Source: an uncultured Acholeplasmatales bacterium (GTDB lineage: Bacteria > Bacillota_I > Bacilli_A > Acholeplasmatales > Anaeroplasmataceae). From it: 35,949 nucleotides of DNA. The position numbers and the translations under genes are program-made. The number at the start of each line of letters is the position of its first letter. Positions within the stretch are counted from its first letter, which is position 1. The stretch is taken from assembly GCA_905236105.1 (NCBI GenBank), contig CAJOOI010000004.1, positions 1 to 35,949 of the forward strand, read 5' to 3'. Shown here piece after piece: positions 25,212 to 35,949 of this stretch. Under the pieces are notes generated by a model, which did no database searches, had not been told where the DNA came from, and was given only the letters and a program-made list of their open reading frames with translations.

Positions 25212-26753
25212 ATGAGAAAACAACTTTTAATAAAATTTAAAGAATCTGTTTTTTCTGTTTTGCCAATTACAATTATTGTTTTAATTTTATCATTTACACC
25301 TCTAGCTAGATTAGATGCGAAAAGTCAAATAACATTTGGAATATCAGCACTATTTTTAATCATAGGTATAACTTTCTTTAATATAGGTGCTGATATTGCA
25401 ATGTCACCTATGGGAGAACAAATTGGTTCTACATTAGCTAAATCTAAAAAAATTTGGTTAATTTTAGGAATTTGTTTTTTGATGGGGCTTTTTATTACGA
25501 TTGCTGAACCGGATTTAACAGTTTTAGCAGGTCAGATAAAAAATATTATATCTGATATGGTATTAATTATAACTGTTGGAATAGGCGTTGGTTTATTTTT
25601 AGTATTGGCGATTATAAAAATAATATTTAAAGTAAATCTAAATTTAATGTTGATGTTTTTCTATATGATGCTTTTTGCTTTTACTGCACTTGTGGCATTT
25701 AAAGGTAATAGTGCATTTTTGCCGTTATCGTTTGATTCAGGCGGAGTTACAACAGGCCCTATTACAGTACCATTTATTATGGCTTTAGGCTTAGGTATTG
25801 CATCAACTATCGGTGGTAGAGGTGCAAAAGAAAATTCATTTGGCCTTATTTCACTATGTTCAATTGGCCCTATTTTAATAGTATTATTAGTAGGATATTC
25901 AATTAATCCTGATACATTAAGGCAAACATCACAACAATTAAATCAAACAACTGCATATAATATGCCAGATAATATTGGAATGGCTATTTTACATGCAATA
26001 TTAGCTAATATGAAAAATGTTTCAATTGCCTTAGGGCTTATTGTGGCTTTTTTCTTAGTGATAAATTTAATATTTATAAAATTACCATTTAGAAAACTTA
26101 TTCAAATATTTGTAGGGATTTTATATGCTTATTTTGGATTAGTTATATTCTTAAGTGCTGCTGAAATTGGATTTTTACCAATTGGATATCAAATTGGTAT
26201 GAAATTAAGTGAAATTTCACATGCTGCATTAATAATATTCGGATTTATTTTAGGATTTGTAGTAGTTTTAGCAGAACCTGCAGTTCATGTTTTAACTAAA
26301 CAAGTAGAAGAAATTACTACAGGTGGTGTTTCTAAAAAAACAATGTTAATAGCTTTATGTATTGGTGTTGGTATATCTATTGGACTTTCAATGATAAGAA
26401 TAGTATTTAATTTCTCAATATTATTTTATTTAATACCAGGTTATTTAATTTCACTTGGTTTATCATTTTTTGTGCCTAAAATATATACAGCAATCGCCTT
26501 TGATTCAGGTGGCGTTGCATCAGGTCCCCTAACTTCAAGCTTTATTTTGCCTCTTGCAATAGGTGCTACAGTTTCATGTGGTACGGGTGTACTTGAAAAT
26601 GGATTTGGTATTGTTGCGATGGTTGCTATGACACCTCTTATTACTATCCAAATTTTAGGTTTTAGATCTGTTATTTCATTAAAACTTAAAGAAAGTAGAA
26701 GAATGAAGAGAATAATAACTGCTGATGATGAGCAAATTATTAATTTCATTTAG
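25212..26753 (+). CDS. DUF1538-type multi-TM protein with internal duplication (putative transporter)
   Basis: Repeated halves: FDSGGVTTGPITVPFIMALGLG..ENSFGLISLCSIGPI and FDSGGVASGPLTSSFILPLAIG..ENGFGIVAMVAMTPL. Confidence 0.75.
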   Translation: MRKQLLIKFKESVFSVLPITIIVLILSFTPLARLDAKSQITFGISALFLIIGITFFNIGADIAMSPMGEQIGSTLAKSKKIWLILGICFLMGLFITIAEPDLTVLAGQIKNIISDMVLIITVGIGVGLFLVLAIIKIIFKVNLNLMLMFFYMMLFAFTALVAFKGNSAFLPLSFDSGGVTTGPITVPFIMALGLGIASTIGGRGAKENSFGLISLCSIGPILIVLLVGYSINPDTLRQTSQQLNQTTAYNMPDNIGMAILHAILANMKNVSIALGLIVAFFLVINLIFIKLPFRKLIQIFVGILYAYFGLVIFLSAAEIGFLPIGYQIGMKLSEISHAALIIFGFILGFVVVLAEPAVHVLTKQVEEITTGGVSKKTMLIALCIGVGISIGLSMIRIVFNFSILFYLIPGYLISLGLSFFVPKIYTAIAFDSGGVASGPLTSSFILPLAIGATVSCGTGVLENGFGIVAMVAMTPLITIQILGFRSVISLKLKESRRMKRIITADDEQIINFI

Positions 26754-26761
26754 GTGAATTT

Positions 26762-27184
26762 ATGGAAACAAAGAAAAAAACAGTTTCAAAAACTTCAAAA
26801 GATTTAATAAATAAAAAAGATAAACCTAAAGCTACAAAAGCTAATTTGGAAGCTCCAATTAAATTAAAAATATTAGTAACAATTATTGATAGAAAAAAAG
26901 TGGATTTTTATTTATCAGCCCTTGAAGGCTTTGATGTAAATTTGCAGTCAGTTGTATATGCTAAAGGTACAGCACCAAAAGAAGTTTTAAATCAATTTGG
27001 TTTAACAAATGATAAAGCAGTTATTTTTAGTGCAGTAAGAGAAGATAGAATAAAAGAAATACTAATAGCTTATGAAGATAAATATTTTAAAACAAAAAAT
27101 GGTAAAGGGGTTGCCTATACCATTCCAATTAAATCATTAATTGGTGTTTTAATTTACCAATTCTTAGCTAATATTGAGGTATAA
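26762..27184 (+). CDS. Divergent PII-like protein
   Basis: KILVTIIDRKKVDFYLSALEGFDVNLQSVVYAKGTAPKEVLNQFGL..GKGVAYTIPIKSLIGV; same layout as the adjacent PII gene. Confidence 0.6.
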   Translation: METKKKTVSKTSKDLINKKDKPKATKANLEAPIKLKILVTIIDRKKVDFYLSALEGFDVNLQSVVYAKGTAPKEVLNQFGLTNDKAVIFSAVREDRIKEILIAYEDKYFKTKNGKGVAYTIPIKSLIGVLIYQFLANIEV

Positions 27185-27186
27185 AT

Positions 27187-27558
27187 ATGAGTGGATTTGA
27201 AGTTATTTTATGTATTGTAAATCAAGGCTTTTCAGAAGAAGTAATGGAGGCTGCAAGAAGCTGTGGCGCAAGAGGTGGTACAGTTTTGAATGCTAGAGGT
27301 ACTGCTAAAGAAGAAGCAGAAAAAAGATTTAATATTACTGTTACACCTGAAAAGGAAATAGTAATGATTCTATCTCAAGTAGATATAAAAGAAGCAATTT
27401 TACATGCGATATATACAAAATGTGGACTTAATACACCAGGACAAGGTATTGCATTTACTGTTCCAGTAGATGATGTTGTAGGTCTTGGTGCACCAATTTT
27501 AAAAGTAGAAAATTTAAAAGAAGATAAAAAAGAAATAAAAACTAATGATGAAGAATAA
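27187..27558 (+). CDS. PII-family (GlnB-like) regulator
   Basis: FEVILCIVNQGFSEEVMEAARSCGARGGTVLNARGTAKEEAEKRF..GLNTPGQGIAFTVPVDDVVGLG. Confidence 0.8.
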   Translation: MSGFEVILCIVNQGFSEEVMEAARSCGARGGTVLNARGTAKEEAEKRFNITVTPEKEIVMILSQVDIKEAILHAIYTKCGLNTPGQGIAFTVPVDDVVGLGAPILKVENLKEDKKEIKTNDEE

Positions 27559-27571
27559 TTATATTGGGTAA

Positions 27572-29542
<1,971 letters not shown>

Positions 29543-29576
29543 TATTTTTAAAAATATTAAAAGAAATATAGGTTTT

Positions 29577-32396
29577 ATGGATAAAATAATTATAAAAGGT
29601 GCTAGAGAAAACAATTTAAAAAATGTAAATCTAGAACTTCCAAAAAATAAATTAATAGTAATGAGTGGTGTGTCTGGTTGTGGTAAATCATCCCTTGCTT
29701 TTGATACAATATATCAAGAAGGCCAAAGAAGATTTATTGAATCATTATCTTCATTTGCACGCCAATTTATTGGTTCAAATGAAAAACCGGATGTAGATTC
29801 AATTGATGGACTATCACCTGCAATTTCTATCGATCAAAAATCAACATCACATAACCCAAGATCAACTGTAGGTACAGTTACTGAAATATTTGATTATTTA
29901 AGAGTAATTTTTTCTCGTATAGGTACACCATATTGTCCTAATCATAATATTCCTATTTCATCTTTATCAATTGATGAAATTGTTGATAAAATTATGAATA
30001 GAAAAATAGGTGAAAGATTGTATATTACTGCCCCTGTTATATTTAGAGAAAAAGGTGAACATAAAGCTATTTTTGAAAAATATCTTAAATTGGGTTATGT
30101 AAGAGCATTTATTGATGGGAATCTTTATGAAATAGATCAAGCACCTTCATTAGAAAGAACAAAAAAACATAATATTTATATAGTAATTGAACGTTTAAAG
30201 ATGAAAGAAGATATTCGTAGTAGAATATTTGAAGCATGTGAAACTTCAATTAAAGAATCAGATGGTTATGTTGTTTTATTTGATGAAGAAGGAAATGAAG
30301 AATTTTATTCAACTCATCATGCTTGTCCTCATTGTGGTTATTCAATTGCAAATCTAGAACCACGCTTATTTTCATTCAATTCACCACTTGGAGCATGTCC
30401 TGATTGTAATGGATTAGGAAAAAAACTTACAATTAGTGAAGATTTAATTATTGATAAAGAAAAATCATTAAATGATAATGCTATAATACCATATAAAAAT
30501 CAAGATGCTGATAATTTAAATAAAGGTATTCTTGAACAAACTTGTAAATTTTACAAGATTGATATGAATAAAAAATGGAAAGATTTAACAAGAAAAGAAC
30601 AAGAAATTATTTTATTTGGTTCAAAAGATGTTATTTCATATAAATTAACTTCAACTAGTGGTAGAAATCATGATAGAAATGATTATTTTGAAGGAATTAT
30701 AAATTCATTCCAAAGAAGATACAATGAAACTGCATCTGATTGGATTAGAGATTGGATTGAAAACTTCATGGTTGAAAATGTATGTAAAACATGTGAAGGA
30801 AAAAGACTTAATCCTGGTGTTTTAAATATCTTTATAAATGGAAAAAATATCGCAGATATATGTGCGATGTCAATAGAAGATTCTTATAGATGGTTTGATG
30901 AATTAAAATTATCTGAAGAAAAAATGACAATTGGTAAATTAGCTATTAAAGAAGTTAAAGATAGATTAAGATTCTTAATTAATGTAGGACTTGAATATTT
31001 AACTTTAGCAAGAAGTGCAGATACATTATCTGGTGGTGAAGCTCAGCGTATTAGACTTGCAACCCAAATTGGAAGTCAATTAACAGGCGTTTTATATGTT
31101 CTTGATGAACCATCAATTGGACTACATCAAAAAGATAATGCTAAATTGATTTCAACTTTAAAAGAAATGCGTGATTTAGGCAATACTTTAATTGTTGTAG
31201 AACATGATGATGAAACAATGAATTCTGCTGACTATTTAGTAGATATTGGTCCTGGTGCAGGTATTCATGGTGGCGAGGTTGTGGCTGTAGGTACTCCTGA
31301 TGAAGTTAAAGAAAATCCAAATTCAATTACAGGCAAATATTTATCAGGTAGATTAAAGATAGAATTGCCAAAACAAAGAAGAAAATTAACAAATAAATAT
31401 ATAACAATTAAAGGTGCAAGCCAAAATAATTTAAAAAATATCAATGTGAAAATACCACTAGGTGTAATTACATGTATAACAGGCGTATCAGGCTCTGGTA
31501 AATCTTCATTAATCAATGAATGTTTATATAAGAATGCTTATATGAAGCTTTATGGAACTAAAAAAATAATTCCAGGTAAGATTTCTAAAATAGAAGGATT
31601 AGAAAATATTGAAAAAATAATTCATATATCTCAACAACCTATAGGTAGAACTCCACGTTCAAATCCAGCAACATATACAGGTGTTTTTGATGATATAAGA
31701 GAATTATTTAGCCAAACAACTGATGCTAAAATAAAAGGATATGATAAATCCAAGTTCTCTTTTAATGTCAAAGGTGGAAGATGTGAAGCTTGTTGGGGTG
31801 ATGGTGTAAAACGTATTTCTATGCAATTTTTACCTGATGTTTATGTTCCATGTGAAGTATGTAAAGGTAAAAGATTTACATCTGAAACACTAGAAATTAA
31901 ATTTAAAGATAAAAATATTTATGATGTTTTAGAAATGCGTGTAGAAGAAGCTTTAGAATTCTTTTCAGCTTTTCCTAAAATTAAATCTCACCTACAAACA
32001 TTATATGATGTAGGCTTAGGCTATATAAAATTAGGTCAATCTTCAACAACTATTTCAGGTGGAGAAGCTCAAAGAGTTAAGCTTGCTACAGAATTACATT
32101 CTAAAATAACACCTAAGAATTTATATATATTAGATGAACCAACAACAGGCTTACATACTGATGATATTAAAAAATTAATGAATGTAATATCTAGAATCGC
32201 TGATATGGGGGCAACTGTCCTAATTATTGAACACAATTTAGATGTCATAAAATTAGCTGATTATATCATTGATTTAGGGCCAGATGGTGGAAATAAAGGT
32301 GGTCAAGTAGTATTTGCAGGAAGACCTGAAGATTTAATAAAAGTAGAAAATTCATATACTGCCAAATATTTAAAACCATTAATAGAACAAAAATAA
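29577..32396 (+). CDS. uvrA: Excinuclease ABC subunit A
   Basis: IIIKGARENNLKNVNLELPKNKLIVMSGVSGCGKSSLAFDTIYQEGQRRFIESLSSFARQF, LSGGEAQRIRLATQIG, ISGGEAQRVKLATEL. ATG 29577 better matches the UvrA N-terminus than 29532. Confidence 0.97.
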   Translation: MDKIIIKGARENNLKNVNLELPKNKLIVMSGVSGCGKSSLAFDTIYQEGQRRFIESLSSFARQFIGSNEKPDVDSIDGLSPAISIDQKSTSHNPRSTVGTVTEIFDYLRVIFSRIGTPYCPNHNIPISSLSIDEIVDKIMNRKIGERLYITAPVIFREKGEHKAIFEKYLKLGYVRAFIDGNLYEIDQAPSLERTKKHNIYIVIERLKMKEDIRSRIFEACETSIKESDGYVVLFDEEGNEEFYSTHHACPHCGYSIANLEPRLFSFNSPLGACPDCNGLGKKLTISEDLIIDKEKSLNDNAIIPYKNQDADNLNKGILEQTCKFYKIDMNKKWKDLTRKEQEIILFGSKDVISYKLTSTSGRNHDRNDYFEGIINSFQRRYNETASDWIRDWIENFMVENVCKTCEGKRLNPGVLNIFINGKNIADICAMSIEDSYRWFDELKLSEEKMTIGKLAIKEVKDRLRFLINVGLEYLTLARSADTLSGGEAQRIRLATQIGSQLTGVLYVLDEPSIGLHQKDNAKLISTLKEMRDLGNTLIVVEHDDETMNSADYLVDIGPGAGIHGGEVVAVGTPDEVKENPNSITGKYLSGRLKIELPKQRRKLTNKYITIKGASQNNLKNINVKIPLGVITCITGVSGSGKSSLINECLYKNAYMKLYGTKKIIPGKISKIEGLENIEKIIHISQQPIGRTPRSNPATYTGVFDDIRELFSQTTDAKIKGYDKSKFSFNVKGGRCEACWGDGVKRISMQFLPDVYVPCEVCKGKRFTSETLEIKFKDKNIYDVLEMRVEEALEFFSAFPKIKSHLQTLYDVGLGYIKLGQSSTTISGGEAQRVKLATELHSKITPKNLYILDEPTTGLHTDDIKKLMNVISRIADMGATVLIIEHNLDVIKLADYIIDLGPDGGNKGGQVVFAGRPEDLIKVENSYTAKYLKPLIEQK

Positions 32397-32417
32397 ATTA
32401 GAAAGATAGAGGATATT

Positions 32418-32966
32418 ATGTTAAAAAAATTTATACCAACATATGTTGCAAAGTCTGTATTTGACTTGAATTTTGAAGAATTATATAAAAATAATATCCG
32501 TCTTATCTTAACAGATTTAGATAATACTTTAATTAGTTATAATGATACACTTCCAACTAATGAATTATTTGAGCTGAAAAAGAAAATAGAAGATATGGGC
32601 TTTGAATTTATCTTAGTATCTAATTCAAGAAAAGGTAGAGTAGATAAATTTTCTAAAGAATTTAATATCAGATGCCAAAAATTTTCTAAAAAGCCATTAA
32701 AATTTGGCATCAAAAAAGCCATTAAAATGGCAAATAAAAATTATGATAAAGATCAAATACTTTTGATGGGAGATCAATTAATGACTGATATATTAGGAGC
32801 AAATAGATGTAAAATTAAATCTTGTCTTATTTATCCAATTGATAAATCAAGTGAACATAAAGGTACTAGATTTAATCGTAAATTTGAACAATTTTTCTTA
32901 AATAGATTGAAAAAAAGATATCCAAAAATCTATGAAGAAAAACTTAAGGAGTTTGATTTACTTTGA
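32418..32966 (+). CDS. yqeG: YqeG-family HAD IIIA phosphatase
   Basis: IRLILTDLDNTLISYND, LVSNSRKGRV, KKPLKFGIKKAI, LMGDQLMTDILGANR. Confidence 0.92.
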   Translation: MLKKFIPTYVAKSVFDLNFEELYKNNIRLILTDLDNTLISYNDTLPTNELFELKKKIEDMGFEFILVSNSRKGRVDKFSKEFNIRCQKFSKKPLKFGIKKAIKMANKNYDKDQILLMGDQLMTDILGANRCKIKSCLIYPIDKSSEHKGTRFNRKFEQFFLNRLKKRYPKIYEEKLKEFDLL

Positions 32967-34051
32967 AAAAAATATGTATAGGCTGCGGGGCAACACTTCA
33001 AGATGAAAATAAAAATCTAGTAGGATATTCGCCTAATATTTTAGAAAATTTATATTGCCAAAGATGTTTTAGAATTAAAAATTATAATGAACTTCCTAAA
33101 ATAGTTGCTGAAAATAAAGATTATGAAAAAGTAATTGATGAAGTTATTAAAAAAAATGGTTTAATAATATTTGTTGTAGATATTTTTCAATTCAAATCTA
33201 CTTTTAATAAAAAAATGCTTGAAAAACTTAAAAATAAAGATGTAATTTTAGTTGCTAATAAATTTGACTTATTTCCAAAATCAACTAAAGTAGAAAAAGT
33301 AGTTGAATGGTTATCTAAAGAATGCGAAAAATTTTCTTTTAAAGTTCTTGCAATATCTGTTGTATCATCAAAAAAAGGATATTATATTGATGAATTTGTT
33401 AATTTAATTGATATGGCAAGAAAAGATAGAGATGTATATTTTTTAGGAGTAGCTAATGTTGGAAAATCATCATTAATAAATGCAGTATTAAAAAGGTTTA
33501 CTGATAGAGTAGATGATTTAATTTCTGAAAGTATGATACCTGGTACAACATTAGATCAAATAAAAATAATGTTTTTTAATGATGGAAAATATTTAATTGA
33601 TACACCAGGGTTAATTAATGAAGGTGATATTTTAACTAAATTATTACCACAAAGTTATAAAAAAATTATACCTACATCTGAAATTAAGCCTAAAACATTT
33701 CAAATATATTCAGATAATGCAATTATGCTTGCGGGTCTTGCATCAATTAGAATAAAATCCGATGATGTAATATCACTTATTGTATATACATCAAATGATT
33801 TATATATTCATAGATGTAAAGGTACTAATTTAAATAAATTATATAACGAACAATTAGGAAAATTATTAAATCCACCTTCATATGAAGAAATAAAAAACAT
33901 TGAATATGAAATAAAAAATATAAAATTAGATGGAATTAAAAAGAAAACTATTTGGTTTTCTGGATTTGGATTTGTATCAGTAGTTGGCAAATGTGAACTT
34001 GAAATTAAATATGTTAAAAATACTGATATTTATATTACAAATTCAATTTAG
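32963..34051 (+). CDS. yqeH: Circularly permuted ribosome-biogenesis GTPase YqeH
   Basis: CIGCG..YCQRCFRI zinc finger, NKFDLFPKS (G4) preceding GVANVGKSSLINAVL (G1), PGTTLDQIKI, DTPGL. Confidence 0.93.
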   Translation: MKKICIGCGATLQDENKNLVGYSPNILENLYCQRCFRIKNYNELPKIVAENKDYEKVIDEVIKKNGLIIFVVDIFQFKSTFNKKMLEKLKNKDVILVANKFDLFPKSTKVEKVVEWLSKECEKFSFKVLAISVVSSKKGYYIDEFVNLIDMARKDRDVYFLGVANVGKSSLINAVLKRFTDRVDDLISESMIPGTTLDQIKIMFFNDGKYLIDTPGLINEGDILTKLLPQSYKKIIPTSEIKPKTFQIYSDNAIMLAGLASIRIKSDDVISLIVYTSNDLYIHRCKGTNLNKLYNEQLGKLLNPPSYEEIKNIEYEIKNIKLDGIKKKTIWFSGFGFVSVVGKCELEIKYVKNTDIYITNSI

Positions 34052-34061
34052 GAGGTAATTT

Positions 34062-34634
34062 ATGACATCAGAAGAAGCTAGAATGATTATAATAGATAAA
34101 TATAGTAATGGCTCATATTTAGATAGATTAACACATACATTTGGCGTTGCAGAAATGGCTTCATATCTTGCTGATATCTATAAAATAGATAAAGAACAAG
34201 CTTTAATTGCAGCCTATTTACATGATTTTTCAAAATATGATCCAGAAACTGACGCAATTGGGGTATTTACTGATAGTGAAATAACGGAATGCAATAAATA
34301 CCCATTCTTATATCATGCATATCTTTCAGCTTACAATTATAAAAAGCTTGGTGGCGATGATAATGAAATATTTAATGCAATCAAATATCATGTTTTTGGT
34401 AGACCTCATATGAGTAAGTTAGAAGAAATAATAATGATATCTGATTACACAGAAAAAAATAGAAGATATAAAGCTTGTATTGAATGTAGAGAGATACTTT
34501 TAAGTGGTAACATGGATTTGGCTATAATGAAATCACTTGAGGCAACAATAAATCATTGTATGAAAAAAGGTGATGAAGTTCACCCAGTTCAACTTGAAGT
34601 ATATAAAGAATATAAGGAGAAATTAGGCTTATGA
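34062..34634 (+). CDS. yqeK: YqeK-family HD-domain hydrolase
   Basis: RLTHTFGVAEMASYLADIYKIDKEQALIAAYLHDFSKY, YHVFGRPHMSKLEEIIMISDYTEKNR. Confidence 0.9.
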   Translation: MTSEEARMIIIDKYSNGSYLDRLTHTFGVAEMASYLADIYKIDKEQALIAAYLHDFSKYDPETDAIGVFTDSEITECNKYPFLYHAYLSAYNYKKLGGDDNEIFNAIKYHVFGRPHMSKLEEIIMISDYTEKNRRYKACIECREILLSGNMDLAIMKSLEATINHCMKKGDEVHPVQLEVYKEYKEKLGL

Positions 34635-34966
34635 AATTAGTTGATTTAGTTATAGATGCTTTAGAAAAAGCAAAAGCATCTGATATTATCAAATATGATT
34701 TAGAGGGAGCTTCACCATTTTTTGATCATATTATTTTAGCAACAGCTGAAACAACAACAAGAGCTATGGGTGCATTATCATATTTAGAAGATAATTTAAA
34801 AGATACTGAATATAAAATTAGAGGAATCGAAGGAGAATATACTGAATGGCTTTTAATAGATTTAAATGATGTAGTAGTATCTATTTTAAGTAAAAAAGAA
34901 CGTGAAAACTTCGAATTAGAAAAATTATATTCAATATATAAAAATCAACGCATCGAAAATAAATAA
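34631..34966 (+). CDS. rsfS: Ribosome silencing factor RsfS
   Basis: DIIKYDLEGASPFFDHIILATAETTTRAMGALSYLED..EGEYTEWLLIDLNDVVVSILSKKERENFELEKLY. Confidence 0.92.
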   Translation: MKLVDLVIDALEKAKASDIIKYDLEGASPFFDHIILATAETTTRAMGALSYLEDNLKDTEYKIRGIEGEYTEWLLIDLNDVVVSILSKKERENFELEKLYSIYKNQRIENK

Positions 34967-34970
34967 AAAA

Positions 34971-34995
34971 AGATATTAAAATAAATTTAATATCT
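34971..34995 (-). terminator. Terminator hairpin between convergent genes
   Basis: AGATATTAAA-ATAAA-TTTAATATCT; minus-strand reading followed by TTTTTTTATTTA. Confidence 0.6.
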
Positions 34996-35005
34996 CATAA
35001 TATAT

Positions 35006-35872
35006 CTATAAATTTTTTTCATCAGGAATATTAAATAATTTCCTGATTTTTTTATCATTATTATAAAATAAATAATCGTTTATATCTGATATTATTTTCA
35101 AAACTTCTTTTTTTATTTCATTTATATATTCTTCTAAACTTAATTCATAAGTTTTATCATTTATTTCAAATTTGTTTCGTTGTAAATTTATTAATTTAGT
35201 ATCAATTTTATCATTATAAAAATAAAATTTAGTATTAATTTTATAAATTCTTGAAAATAATTTAAATAATATTTTTCTAATTCCTACCCTAGATTTAGTA
35301 CAAAAGCTATAAAATTTTTCTTTATTTTTATATGATTTTTTAAAATAATTATATGAATTAAATATATTATAATTTTTTAAAAGTGGTTTATGTATTAATT
35401 CTTCCATATAATCAAAATAATTATAACCATTTAAGAAAAATAGTCTTAAATTAGTTTTTTTAAGATTTATATCATCATTTTTATTCGCAAAATAAAAATC
35501 TAGCATATTATATGCTTCATCTAAAGTAGTTGTGCTATTTTTAGTTTTTAAAATATATTCTTTTAAATTATTAGTTAAATAATAATTAGTATAAATGCCA
35601 TAAGAAAACAATAATTTATATGGATTTAAATCTTTTTTTAATTCAATTAATAGATCCACATAAAATGAATCAAATGATTTATCATATATTTTATTAAATA
35701 ATTGATATTTATCTTTCTTTTTGTTCACTTTCTTATAAAAATAAGAAGTAGAATTAAAATTTGCAAAATTAAAAATTAAATCCTTTGATATTTCTTTATT
35801 AAATTCTATATTTTTAGGTAATTTATCAACTATTTGTTTTAAAAAATAATAATTTGTTAATAATGCATGCAC
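35006..35872 (-). CDS. Hypothetical protein, possible degenerate zinc-dependent phospholipase C-like fold
   Basis: GTG start with GAGGTG SD on the minus strand; layout resembles Zn-dependent PLC-family proteins but expected His/Asp ligands are not present. Confidence 0.6.
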   Translation of the reverse strand: MHALLTNYYFLKQIVDKLPKNIEFNKEISKDLIFNFANFNSTSYFYKKVNKKKDKYQLFNKIYDKSFDSFYVDLLIELKKDLNPYKLLFSYGIYTNYYLTNNLKEYILKTKNSTTTLDEAYNMLDFYFANKNDDINLKKTNLRLFFLNGYNYFDYMEELIHKPLLKNYNIFNSYNYFKKSYKNKEKFYSFCTKSRVGIRKILFKLFSRIYKINTKFYFYNDKIDTKLINLQRNKFEINDKTYELSLEEYINEIKKEVLKIISDINDYLFYNNDKKIRKLFNIPDEKNL

Positions 35873-35949
35873 AATAACACCTCATTTAAATTATAAAATA
35901 TTTATTTAAATTTTTATATATTTATTTATTTTTTTTCATAAATATTGTA

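Overview
This is a very AT-rich, densely packed bacterial chromosome segment. It looks like a low-GC Bacillota/Mycoplasmatota-type genome using the standard code, with TGA as stop. Most of it is housekeeping: rbfA end, mrp, infC-rpmI-rplT, rsmD, hisS-aspS, comEB-like deaminase, ylbL-like protease, lspA, rluD-like, RimK-like ATP-grasp, pgm, ppa, ychF, ligA, uvrA, yqeG-yqeH-yqeK-rsfS. Non-routine content: (1) a 4-gene, translationally coupled operon at 1119-3903 (secreted beta-rich protein, membrane-anchored protein, ABC ATPase, ABC permease) preceded by a terminator that abuts its SD. (2) A JetABC/MksFEB-like SMC operon at 19642-24875 that lacks JetD and has a SepF-like cell-division gene 2 nt downstream. 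It continues into a DUF1538-like membrane protein plus two divergent PII-like proteins, then ligA/uvrA. (3) An unassigned structured RNA (about 5778-5963) with its own promoter and terminator in front of rsmD. (4) An infC leader attenuator and a probable AUU start for IF3. (5) A minus-strand HtrA-like lipoprotein with an InlB-type repeat. (6) A terminal minus-strand protein that looks like a zinc-dependent phospholipase C fold with its metal ligands lost. No tRNA, rRNA, CRISPR or transposase was seen. All family calls come from reading motifs; no database search was run.
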